From: Vibrio gangliei
GTDB taxonomy: Bacteria > Pseudomonadota > Gammaproteobacteria > Enterobacterales > Vibrionaceae
Reading direction: 5' to 3'
DNA: 64,000 nucleotides
Assembly: GCF_026001925.1 (NCBI RefSeq)
Contig: NZ_AP021870.1
Span: 868,001-932,000, forward strand
The notes under the pieces were generated by a model. It had not been told where the DNA came from. It did no database searches and worked only from the letters and a program-made list of their open reading frames with translations. Of this stretch, positions 9,175-17,170 are shown in pieces. The translations under genes and the position numbers were made by a program. Numbering within the stretch: position 1 is the stretch's first letter; each line of letters begins with the position of its first letter.

Positions 9175-9492
9175 ATGGCTAACGTATTTGAAATCGTAAA
9201 CCAAGCTCGTCGCAAGAATAAACTGAAACGTGAAATTCTTGATAATGAAAAGAAAATTCGTGATAACCGCAAACGTGTTGATTTGCTTGAGAACCTGCTT
9301 GACTACATCAAGCCAGAGATGACTCATGAAGAAATTATCGCTATCGTAAAAGGCATGAAAGCAGATTACGAAGACCGCGTTGATGACCACATCATCAAGG
9401 GTGCTGAAATTTCAAAAGAACGTCGCGAAATTAGCCGTAAAATCCGTGAGTTGACAGAAGCAGACAAACTGCAACACACAGCGAAAAAATAA
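9175..9492 (+). CDS. yeeX: YeeX family protein (DUF496)
   Basis: A 105-aa, highly charged, all-helical protein matching E. coli Yee[21 protein letters not shown], then [12 protein letters not shown], then [20 protein letters not shown]. The heptad pattern predicts a coiled coil over most of the length. The family has no established function. It is monocistronic, with AGGAAC upstream of the ATG and a strong terminator after it. Confidence 0.9.
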   Translation: MANVFEIVNQARRKNKLKREILDNEKKIRDNRKRVDLLENLLDYIKPEMTHEEIIAIVKGMKADYEDRVDDHIIKGAEISKERREISRKIRELTEADKLQHTAKK

Positions 9493-9510
9493 TTCTATCG
9501 CTTAATTGTA

Positions 9511-9537
9511 AAGGGCCCCGATTGGCCCTTTTCTTTT
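9511..9537 (+). terminator. Terminator of yeeX
   Basis: A perfect AAGGGCC / GGCCCTT stem with a CCGATT loop, followed by TTCTTTT. Confidence 0.88.
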
Positions 9538-9646
9538 GCACTTAGAATAACTAGAGAATAAGTAAGCGTCACTGCCGCATGCTCTATTGTGCAAACGAAA
9601 AGTGACCATTAAGATAGCAACGTATTTTGACAACAAGGAAATCAAC

Positions 9647-10333
9647 ATGTCAGTGAAACACGCCATTCTAAAACCGCTTGCCCTGTGCGCTCTACTTGGA
9701 CTCAGTTCTTCGGCACTGGCAAACGTGACGATTACTTTTCCACCTGAAGTCGATATTTTGGCAACAAACAGCCAAGATCCAGAAACCGATGGCGGCTTTT
9801 TTTCAAGCACAAAAAGCGTGACACTTCCAGATGGTGAAAACCAGATTGTTTTTCGTTACAGCCCTGTATTCAAAACTGGCAATGATCAAGAAGTCGTATC
9901 CACTGACGCTATTATTGCTAAGTTCACCGCAACCGACGCGGATTTAACTCTGGAAGTACCCAAATACCGTACACCAAGTCTAGCGCGCGATTTCGACAAC
10001 AATCCGAACTGGAAATTAGTTGATAAAGATGGCAATGAAGTCGCTTACCAACAAGACAAACTGCTCAAGCCTGGCGTACAACTTGGTCGTAAATATGACC
10101 GTGAATCTGAAGATTACAACAAGAAAGGCGGTGTTGCGGCAATAACACTCGCAGGCACAACGGCTGCAGTTGTCGCCACTTCTGCACCAGCACCAGCAGC
10201 GGCAACGACCATTCAAGCCCCTGCAAATAGCCAGTACAAAACAACCGAAGAACAAATGTTACATTACTGGTATGACAAAGCCGATCAAGAAACTAAACAA
10301 CGTTTCTTGCAAGCGATCATTCAAGCAAAATAA
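9647..10333 (+). CDS. Secreted YccT/UPF0319 (DUF2057) protein
   Basis: A 228-aa exported protein. The signal peptide (residues 1-24, with an LALCALLGLSSSALA core and a cleavage after ALA) is followed by the family opening NVTITFPPEVDIL and the block IVFRYSPVF. An Ala/Pro/Thr-rich linker (about residues 165-195) precedes a helical tail HYWYDKADQETKQRFL, which is typical of Vibrio members. The ATG at 9647 has AAGGAA upstream and makes a proper signal peptide; earlier in-frame starts would add a charged tail. YccT has been tied to curli regulation in enteric bacteria; whether that applies here is unknown. Confidence 0.82.
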   Translation: MSVKHAILKPLALCALLGLSSSALANVTITFPPEVDILATNSQDPETDGGFFSSTKSVTLPDGENQIVFRYSPVFKTGNDQEVVSTDAIIAKFTATDADLTLEVPKYRTPSLARDFDNNPNWKLVDKDGNEVAYQQDKLLKPGVQLGRKYDRESEDYNKKGGVAAITLAGTTAAVVATSAPAPAAATTIQAPANSQYKTTEEQMLHYWYDKADQETKQRFLQAIIQAK

Positions 10334-10400
10334 CTTAAACAAAACAGCTTAATCAATAAAATAACTTAGGCTGTAAGGTGCCATTATTGTAATAACAAAA

Positions 10401-10431
10401 AAGGCTTACCTTTGAGGTAAGCCTTTGTTTT
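10401..10431. terminator. Bidirectional terminator between yccT-like gene and helicase gene
   Basis: AAGGCTTACC / GGTAAGCCTT, a perfect 10-base stem with a TTTGA loop, A-rich on the left and T-rich on the right, between convergent genes. Confidence 0.88.
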
Positions 10432-10454
10432 ACTTGATAATATAAAAAACTAAA

Positions 10455-11789
10455 TTACTCGTCGTCTTTGACTACAGGCTGCTTTTTCTTCTTGATCATA
10501 AACACTTGATCGCCCACATCCACGTTCTGATAAAAACTCTTATCGCGTTTAATTGGCTTCTTCGCTGTGGTCGATTTCTTCGTCACTTTCTTCTTGCTAT
10601 TCGCGCCCGCTTTCTTCGCAAATGGCTTGCGCGGTTTAATGCCTTTAAATTTGCCTTTCAAGCCTTCTAATTCAGAGAAAGCCAGATCTTGCTGCAAGTA
10701 GGCTTCGACATTTTTAAAGCTCACCCAATCTTTCGGGCCAACTAATGACATGGCTGAACCTTTGTTGCCAGCACGACCAGTACGACCGACGCGGTGTACG
10801 TATTCTTCAGTGTGCTTTGGCATATCAAAGTTTATTACATGGGTAACATTGGCGATATCTAGACCACGAGAGGCAATATCTGTGGTCACAAGAATTTTGT
10901 GCACACCACGCTCAAACTGACTCATGATGCTATTGCGTTGAGTCTGGTTTAATCCACCGCTTAACGCGACGGCTTTAAGCTGCTTTTCATTCAACTTTTC
11001 GGTTAAACGCTCGGTATCACTACGGGTTGCAGTAAAAATGATCACTTGCTTGTAATCAGCGTTTTCAAGCAAACGTTCTAAAATCGCTTCTTTGTGATCA
11101 AGGTGGTCACATAAATAAAACGACTGATCGATGTCTTTGTGTTCTTCAGCCGATGCACCAATAGAAATGCGTTTTGGATCGGTCAGCATTTCATTCGATA
11201 AATCACTGACTTCAGCGTGATCAAGCGTAGCTGAGAACATCAATGTTTGACGTCGACGATGTTTAGCGGCGTTATGAATACGACGCAACTCAGGAGCAAA
11301 ACCTAAATCAAGCATACGGTCTGCTTCATCCAAAATCAGCGTTTCAACACCTTCTAAATACAAAGAGCGGTGCTCAAGGTGATCAGCTAAACGTCCTGGC
11401 GTTGCGACGATGAATTTAGGGTATTTACGCAGCGCTTTAACTTGATCGTTAAAGTTTTCACCACCAACGATTAAAGTGCCGGTGTAAGATAAACCGCCTA
11501 GCATGGCTTTCAGTTCACCAAACACTTGCTTTGCTAACTCACGAGTTGGCGCTAAGATCACACCACGCGGATCTTTGGCTGATAATGCTTTGGTTTTTAA
11601 CGCTTTATGCAACATAGGTAAAACAAAAGCTAATGTCTTCCCTGATCCCGTCTTAGATGACGCCAATAAATCTTTGCCTGCAATCGCAACAGGAATCGCT
11701 TGACGCTGAATATCTGTCGCTTTAGCAAAGTTGTAATGTTGTAGGTTTTTAAGAAGACGATTATCTAAACCAAGATCTTTAAATTGCAA
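10455..11789 (-). CDS. DEAD-box ATP-dependent RNA helicase
   Basis: A 444-aa superfamily 2 helicase with motif I (ASSKTGSGKT), Ia (PTRELAKQ), II (DEAD in ILDEADRMLDLGF), III (SAT) and VI (HRVGRTGRAG), then a basic lysine-rich tail of about 70 residues that may bind RNA. The phenylalanine-leading Q motif is near ATDIQRQAIP. Likely roles are ribosome assembly or cold-shock RNA remodelling, as for SrmB/RhlE. I chose the TTG at 11789, with GGAG nine bases upstream, giving the usual LQFKDLGL start; GTG at 11804 and TTG at 11828 are alternatives. It is transcribed singly, convergent with the yccT-like gene. Confidence 0.88.
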   Translation of the reverse strand: MQFKDLGLDNRLLKNLQHYNFAKATDIQRQAIPVAIAGKDLLASSKTGSGKTLAFVLPMLHKALKTKALSAKDPRGVILAPTRELAKQVFGELKAMLGGLSYTGTLIVGGENFNDQVKALRKYPKFIVATPGRLADHLEHRSLYLEGVETLILDEADRMLDLGFAPELRRIHNAAKHRRRQTLMFSATLDHAEVSDLSNEMLTDPKRISIGASAEEHKDIDQSFYLCDHLDHKEAILERLLENADYKQVIIFTATRSDTERLTEKLNEKQLKAVALSGGLNQTQRNSIMSQFERGVHKILVTTDIASRGLDIANVTHVINFDMPKHTEEYVHRVGRTGRAGNKGSAMSLVGPKDWVSFKNVEAYLQQDLAFSELEGLKGKFKGIKPRKPFAKKAGANSKKKVTKKSTTAKKPIKRDKSFYQNVDVGDQVFMIKKKKQPVVKDDE

Positions 11790-11861
11790 AAGGGTGTGCT
11801 CCACAAAAAATAAAATATAGACAGCCAAATAATAACATAAGCCGAATCTGTCGACACAAGA

Positions 11862-12860
11862 TTAAAAACGATTCCTCACTTTTAATTTACGTGCCACCAG
11901 CTCCACACCCGGTTTGTAACGTTTAGCCGACGCATTTAACGCCAATTCCAAAGCGCTATCGGCAATGATTTCAAAGCGTTGTGACAGCGAGTTTATTTTG
12001 ATCGGTAAAAAGTCCAACAAGCGATTATCACCATAAGTCGCAAGACGAACTTTACTCATCAATTCAGGGCGCTCAAATAACACATCCAGCACGCCTTCAA
12101 GCAAAGTATAGGACGTTGTGATGATGGCATCCGGCAAGGCATTATTGGCAAGCCACTTTTCCATCGCTATACGTCCAGATTCGGGATTAAATTGCGTGCC
12201 ATATTCTAACTTAATGGACATTGACTGGCTGTCGTTAACTTGGCGTACCGCCGCTTCAAAGCCAAGTTGCCTTTCTTTCGAAATATTCAGCTCAGGCAAG
12301 GCACCGATTAAGCCTACCGATGTCACCTCTGGCGTTAACACTGATGACGTTAAACGCAGTGCGCCTTCAAAATCTTCACTGATCACACAGCTAAAAAATT
12401 CATCATCCAAAGGTCGGTCAATGGCAATAACCGGAATGCCGCGTTTTTGAATGGCAAGATAAAACTCATTGGCATCGTGCATCGAGCTTGCGACGAACAA
12501 AGCATCAATGCGTCGACTTACAAGTGCATTCACCACGGCTTTTTCAGTCTCCGGTTTATCATCTGAACAACCGATCAAAATTTGGTAGCCTGCTTGACGA
12601 GAATTCGCTTCCAGTAGCTTTGCCAGTTTGGCATAACTGGTGTTTTCGAGATCTGGGATCACCAAGCCAAATGAACGACTTTGCCCTGCCCTCAGTGCCG
12701 ATGCGGCGTGATCCGGTTGGTATTGATGCTCTTCTACCACTGCCATCACTTTCTGTTGCGTTTTCAAGCTAATACGATACTTGCTCGCTTTACCATTAAT
12801 GACATAGCTGGCTGTGGTCTTCGATACCCCTGCCAATTTGGCAATCTCATCTAAAGTCAT
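11862..12860 (-). CDS. cra: Catabolite repressor/activator Cra (FruR), LacI family
   Basis: A 332-aa LacI-family regulator. The N-terminal helix-turn-helix and hinge (MTLDEIAKLAGVSKTTASYV to about residue 60, including YRIS) are nearly those of E. coli Cra, followed by a periplasmic-binding-protein-like effector domain (GLVIPDLENTSYAKL, VIAIDRPLDDE). Effectors in the family are fructose-1-phosphate or fructose-1,6-bisphosphate. The ATG at 12860 has GGGAAG upstream and is the family start. It is divergent from fruBKA with three Cra operators in between, one of them near its own promoter, so autoregulation is likely. Confidence 0.94.
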   Translation of the reverse strand: MTLDEIAKLAGVSKTTASYVINGKASKYRISLKTQQKVMAVVEEHQYQPDHAASALRAGQSRSFGLVIPDLENTSYAKLAKLLEANSRQAGYQILIGCSDDKPETEKAVVNALVSRRIDALFVASSMHDANEFYLAIQKRGIPVIAIDRPLDDEFFSCVISEDFEGALRLTSSVLTPEVTSVGLIGALPELNISKERQLGFEAAVRQVNDSQSMSIKLEYGTQFNPESGRIAMEKWLANNALPDAIITTSYTLLEGVLDVLFERPELMSKVRLATYGDNRLLDFLPIKINSLSQRFEIIADSALELALNASAKRYKPGVELVARKLKVRNRF

Positions 12861-12941
12861 CAAGGCTTCCCTTTTTAAAAATGGATTTGTGCACTGGATC
12901 AAAAATCTCATCATCCAGATGCGCCGTTAATTGAATTATAT

Positions 12942-12956
12942 GCTGAATCGATTCAG
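12942..12956. promoter_or_regulatory. Cra operator 1 (cra side)
   Basis: GCTGAATCGATTCAG contains a perfect 14-base palindrome matching the Cra consensus GCTGAAnCGnTTCAGC. It is 82 bases upstream of the cra start codon. Confidence 0.88.
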
Positions 12957-12963
12957 TATAAAA

Positions 12964-12979
12964 GCTGAAAGGATTCAGC
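12964..12979. promoter_or_regulatory. Cra operator 2
   Basis: GCTGAAAGGATTCAGC, with intact 6-base arms and a divergent centre, eight bases from operator 1. Tandem occupancy is plausible. Confidence 0.82.
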
Positions 12980-13099
12980 AAATTTGAATTTAGCTCACAT
13001 AACTCATGTAAAACCTGAACTCTGTACTACTCTCTGAGTGAATGGACATGAAATACAATTTTATCGCTAAACAGATTTGCTGAATTTTTTTACCGACTT

Positions 13100-13115
13100 G
13101 CTGAATCGATTCAGC
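13100..13115. promoter_or_regulatory. Cra operator 3 (fruB side)
   Basis: GCTGAATCGATTCAGC, a perfect 16-base palindrome 28 bases before the fruB ATG. Its position close to the start suggests repression by blocking initiation or early elongation. Confidence 0.9.
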
Positions 13116-13143
13116 TTAATACAGAAAGACGAGGCTCAACACC

Positions 13144-14277
13144 ATGCTTATTTTAACTCCGAATGAAGTCACGCTTGCTCAATCGGCCGAAGACAAAACC
13201 GCAGCGATTAAAAGTATTGCGCACAGCTTAGCTCAACAAGGCTATGTCGAAAGCGGCTATGTTGAAGGTATGCTCACCCGTGAAGGTCAATCTTCGACTT
13301 TTCTTGGTAACGGCATTGCGATTCCACATGGCACAACAGACACGCGTGACTTAGTGAAAAAAACCGGTGTGAGCGTGCATCACTTTCCTCAAGGCGTGGA
13401 TTGGGGCAACGGTACGGTTTATGTCGCCATTGGTATTGCTGCGAAATCGGACGAGCATTTAGGCATCCTAAAGCAACTCACCAAAGTTCTGTCAGCAGAT
13501 GGCGTAGAAGCGGCTCTTAAGGATGCAAAAACAAAGCAAGACATCATCAATGTATTAAATGGTCAGACTCAATTAATGGCTGATTTTGATGCCACCTTAA
13601 TCCAGCTCAAATTCCCAGCCAGCGACATGCTGCAAATGACAGCGGTCGCCGGTGGTTTATTGCGTAATGCAGGTTGCACAACGGATGAATACATTTCAGA
13701 AATCATCACTAAAACACCAACAGATTTAGGCAATGGCTTATGGCTCATTAGTGGTGGTAAAGGTGTGAATCGCTCTGGAATGTCTTTTGTTTCAACCGCT
13801 AATGATTGTGAATTTGAAGGTAAGCAAGTGAAGGGGTTGATTGCATTCGCCGCTTGTAACGCCAGCCATAAACCACTGCTGTATAAACTTACTCAACTAC
13901 TTCTATCTAGACGCCAGGATGAGATTTTAAATGCAGAAGTGAACCAACTTCTTGAATTGTTTGATCTGACTGAAAAAGCGCCGGAAATCTCTCAAGAAGA
14001 TGCCAATACCGCGGTGTTTAAAATCAAAAATGCCCACGGTCTACATGCTCGACCAGGCGCGATGTTAGTGGCGGAAGCGAAAAAGTTCGAATCGACTATT
14101 CGTGTTGAAAACTTAGATGGTGAAGGTGGTGCTGTGAATGCGAAAAGCCTCATGAAAGTGATCGCTTTAGGGGTGAAACACGGTCATCGCTTACAGTTTA
14201 CTGCAGACGGTTCTGATGCAGAGTTAGCACTTACTTCTATTGGTAAGGCGATTGAATCTGGCCTTGGTGAAGGTTAA
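13144..14277 (+). CDS. fruB: PTS fructose-specific diphosphoryl transfer protein (EIIA-HPr)
   Basis: A 377-aa fusion of an EIIA(Fru) domain (phospho-histidine H62 in GIAIPHGTTD), a central spacer domain, and a C-terminal HPr-like FPr domain with H301 in NAHGLHARPGAM. It carries phosphate from enzyme I to FruA. It is the first gene of fruBKA, and the fruK start follows 9 bases after its stop. Expression should follow Cra through the operators immediately upstream. Confidence 0.95.
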   Translation: MLILTPNEVTLAQSAEDKTAAIKSIAHSLAQQGYVESGYVEGMLTREGQSSTFLGNGIAIPHGTTDTRDLVKKTGVSVHHFPQGVDWGNGTVYVAIGIAAKSDEHLGILKQLTKVLSADGVEAALKDAKTKQDIINVLNGQTQLMADFDATLIQLKFPASDMLQMTAVAGGLLRNAGCTTDEYISEIITKTPTDLGNGLWLISGGKGVNRSGMSFVSTANDCEFEGKQVKGLIAFAACNASHKPLLYKLTQLLLSRRQDEILNAEVNQLLELFDLTEKAPEISQEDANTAVFKIKNAHGLHARPGAMLVAEAKKFESTIRVENLDGEGGAVNAKSLMKVIALGVKHGHRLQFTADGSDAELALTSIGKAIESGLGEG

Positions 14278-14286
14278 GGAGCGAAT

Positions 14287-15240
14287 ATGTCGAACGATAA
14301 AAAAGTCGTCACCATCACGCTGAACCCTGCCCTTGATCTGACTGGACATCTTACTGACAGCTTAAATGTAGGCTCTGTAAGCCTCGTATCTCAAAGTAAC
14401 CTTCACCCCGCAGGTAAAGGCGTGAATGTGGCGAAAGTATTGTCAGATTTAGGCGCTCAAGTCACGGTAACAGGTTTTTTAGGCAAAGATAATCAAGAAC
14501 CTTTTTGCCAATTATTCGAGCAAATGAATGCACAAGACCGCTTTGTACGAGTGGCTGGTGCGACGCGTATTAACGTTAAGTTGGTTGATAAAGATAGCCA
14601 AGTGAGTGACATCAACTTCCCGGGTGTCGAGGTTGATCAAACCGCGATTAAGGCATTTGAACAAACCTTGCAAGACTTAGCGCAAGATCATGATTACTTC
14701 GTGATGGCGGGCAGCTTGCCGCAAGGCGTCTCACCAGAGTTATGCGCTCAATGGATAGAAACCCTTCATCAACAAGGCAAAAAAGTCATTTTTGATAGTA
14801 GTCGTGATGCTTTAAAAGCCGGGTTGGATGCTCATCCTTGGTTGATTAAACCCAATGATGAAGAGCTCTCTGAATTGCTTGATCAAGATATTCAAACCAC
14901 AGAAGACTGCCAACATGCTGCGCATTCTTTAGAGTCAAAAGGGATTGAAAACATTGTTATTTCTCTTGGTGCCAACGGAGTCATGTGGCTCAACCAAGGC
15001 AACTGGCTACAAGCAAAACCACCACGAATGCAAGTGGTGAGCACGGTAGGCGCTGGAGATACCTTGGTTGCAGGGTTAACTTGGGGTCACCTAAATCAGT
15101 GGAACCATGAAGAGATTTTGAGTTGTGCGACTGCGTTATCTGCACTCGCCGTTACTCAAGTGGGAGTGGGTGTGCCTGCTCCAGAAAAGGTAGCCGAATT
15201 ACAACAACAAATTCGCGTTCAAGCGATTGATCGAATCTAA
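14287..15240 (+). CDS. fruK: 1-phosphofructokinase
   Basis: A 317-aa PfkB-family sugar kinase. NPALDLTGHL begins the fold, PAGKGVNVAKVL binds the sugar phosphate, and VSTVGAGDTLVAGL is the C-terminal ATP/anion-hole motif with the catalytic aspartate. It phosphorylates fructose-1-phosphate to fructose-1,6-bisphosphate in the cytoplasm. Translation is probably coupled to fruB (9-base gap with AAGGAG) and to fruA (17-base gap). Confidence 0.95.
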   Translation: MSNDKKVVTITLNPALDLTGHLTDSLNVGSVSLVSQSNLHPAGKGVNVAKVLSDLGAQVTVTGFLGKDNQEPFCQLFEQMNAQDRFVRVAGATRINVKLVDKDSQVSDINFPGVEVDQTAIKAFEQTLQDLAQDHDYFVMAGSLPQGVSPELCAQWIETLHQQGKKVIFDSSRDALKAGLDAHPWLIKPNDEELSELLDQDIQTTEDCQHAAHSLESKGIENIVISLGANGVMWLNQGNWLQAKPPRMQVVSTVGAGDTLVAGLTWGHLNQWNHEEILSCATALSALAVTQVGVGVPAPEKVAELQQQIRVQAIDRI

Positions 15241-15257
15241 AGAGTTAAGGACATCTT

Positions 15258-16988
15258 ATGAACATTGCCATTATCACTGCATGCCCAAGTGGCGTTGCCA
15301 ATAGCGTCATTGCAGCCGGGTTATTAGAGCAAGCGGCTCAAGCACTCAATTGGACCGCCAATGTAGAATGCCAATCAAGTGTCGTAGCAAGCACACCTCT
15401 TACGGAGCAACAAATCGAAACGGCTGAAGCCATTATTATTGCTGCCAACACGAACGTTGATACACGACGTTTTGTCGGGAAGAAAGTCTATCAAGGCAAT
15501 ATTCTTGATAGCCTAAAAGATCCTCAAACTTGGCTGCAAAATGCCGTTCAACAAGTGGTTGTTCTAGAGCAAGCCTCGGCTCCAGTTGTCACGCCAGCAG
15601 TGGCAAGCGCAAAAAAAATTGTTGCGATTACCGCTTGCCCAACGGGTGTGGCTCACACCTTTATGGCAGCTGAAGCGTTAGAAGAAACTGGCGTGAAGTT
15701 AGGTCATCAAATTAAAGTGGAAACACGCGGCTCAGTGGGTGCGAAAAACCAACTGACTGAACAAGATATTGCTGAAGCCGATTTAGTGATCATCGCGGCG
15801 GATATCGAAGTACCACTCGACCGTTTTGCAGGTAAACCACTTTACAAAACCAGCACTGGTCTGGCGCTTAAGAAAACAGAACAAGAGTTTGCTAAAGCGT
15901 TTGAGCAAGCCAAGCCACATCAAGCAGGTCAAAAATCAGAATCATCCGCTCAAGCTTCAGAAGAGAAAGTAGGCGTATACAAACACTTGATGACGGGTGT
16001 TTCTCACATGCTGCCACTTGTCGTTGCCGGTGGTTTGGCGATTGCGCTTTCTTTTGTGTTCGGTATCGAAGCATTTAAAGAAGAAGGTACATTAGCGGCG
16101 GCATTAATGACCATTGGTGGCGGTTCAGCTTTCGCATTAATGATCCCTGTTCTTGCCGGTTTTATCGCGTTTTCTATCGCCGATCGCCCAGGTTTAGCAC
16201 CAGGTCTAATTGGCGGTATGTTGGCAAGCTCAACGGGCGCAGGCTTTATTGGCGGTATTATCGCGGGTTTCCTAGCGGGTTACTCAGCCAAGTTCATTGC
16301 TGATAAACTGAAACTGCCTCAGTCAATGGAAGCGTTGAAACCTATCCTAATCATTCCATTACTAGCGAGCTTGTTTACTGGTCTTGTGATGATCTACGTG
16401 GTTGGTGGCCCGGTTTCAGGCATCATGACTGCAATGACCGAGTTCCTAAACAACATGGGTTCTGCTAACGCGGTTCTACTTGGCATTATCTTAGGTGCGA
16501 TGATGTGTTTCGACCTAGGTGGCCCAGTCAACAAAGCGGCGTACACTTTTGGTGTCGGTCTATTAGCCTCTCAAACTTACGCCCCAATGGCTGCCGTTAT
16601 GGCTGCGGGTATGGTGCCTGCGTTGGGTATGGGTCTTGCCACTTTCTTAGCAAAAAACAAATTTGCTAAAAATGAACAAGAAGCCGGTAAAGCAGCGTTT
16701 GTACTTGGTCTATGTTTTATTTCTGAAGGTGCGATTCCATTTGCTGCAAAAGATCCAATGCGTGTAATCCCAAGCTGTATGGCTGGCGGTGCATTAACTG
16801 GCGCATTATCAATGCTGTTTGGCGCTAAATTGATGGCTCCACACGGCGGCTTATTTGTACTACTCATTCCAAACGCAATCACGCCGGTATTCCTATACCT
16901 AGTGGCTATTGTGGCAGGTACATTAGTCACAGGTGTCACTTACGCATTCTTGAAAAATAAAGAACAAGCAAAAGCAGTAACGGCATAA
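15258..16988 (+). CDS. fruA: PTS fructose transporter EIIB'BC
   Basis: A 576-aa permease with two N-terminal EIIB-type domains. The first has C9 in ITACPSG and the second has C127 in ITACPTGVAHT, the likely phosphorylated cysteine. An Ala/Gln-rich linker near residue 220 leads into the EIIC membrane domain with many hydrophobic segments and the GGPVNKAAYTFG and PHGG motifs. It imports fructose with phosphorylation to fructose-1-phosphate. Last gene of the operon, followed by a terminator. Confidence 0.95.
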   Translation: MNIAIITACPSGVANSVIAAGLLEQAAQALNWTANVECQSSVVASTPLTEQQIETAEAIIIAANTNVDTRRFVGKKVYQGNILDSLKDPQTWLQNAVQQVVVLEQASAPVVTPAVASAKKIVAITACPTGVAHTFMAAEALEETGVKLGHQIKVETRGSVGAKNQLTEQDIAEADLVIIAADIEVPLDRFAGKPLYKTSTGLALKKTEQEFAKAFEQAKPHQAGQKSESSAQASEEKVGVYKHLMTGVSHMLPLVVAGGLAIALSFVFGIEAFKEEGTLAAALMTIGGGSAFALMIPVLAGFIAFSIADRPGLAPGLIGGMLASSTGAGFIGGIIAGFLAGYSAKFIADKLKLPQSMEALKPILIIPLLASLFTGLVMIYVVGGPVSGIMTAMTEFLNNMGSANAVLLGIILGAMMCFDLGGPVNKAAYTFGVGLLASQTYAPMAAVMAAGMVPALGMGLATFLAKNKFAKNEQEAGKAAFVLGLCFISEGAIPFAAKDPMRVIPSCMAGGALTGALSMLFGAKLMAPHGGLFVLLIPNAITPVFLYLVAIVAGTLVTGVTYAFLKNKEQAKAVTA

Positions 16989-17039
16989 CAAAACTTTCTT
17001 AAGTCACCTCCTCCCCCCGAGAAAAGTAAGAAAGAAATG

Positions 17040-17070
17040 AAACCGCGGCCCTAGTGTCGCGGTTTGTTTG
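17040..17070 (+). terminator. Terminator of fruBKA
   Basis: The AAACCGCG / CGCGGTTT stem has a 10-base loop and is followed by TGTTTG. Confidence 0.75.
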
Positions 17071-17170
17071 TATTCAGTTCTAGTGTCTCGTGTCTCAAAA
17101 TAAGCTTACATTGGTATTCTAAACTGAAACCAGTACAATCCTTTTCGTTAATGTTGCTTGAGCCTCTGCC

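Noticed and set aside
13048-13083. Tiny plus-strand frame (MKYNFIAKQIC) between Cra operators 2 and 3
   Set aside because: Only 11 codons, with a weak ribosome site and overlapping operator region; no reason to treat it as a leader peptide.
16577-16939. Minus-strand 120-codon frame inside fruA
   Set aside because: Opposite-strand shadow of the EIIC membrane domain, whose codon pattern produces long antisense frames.
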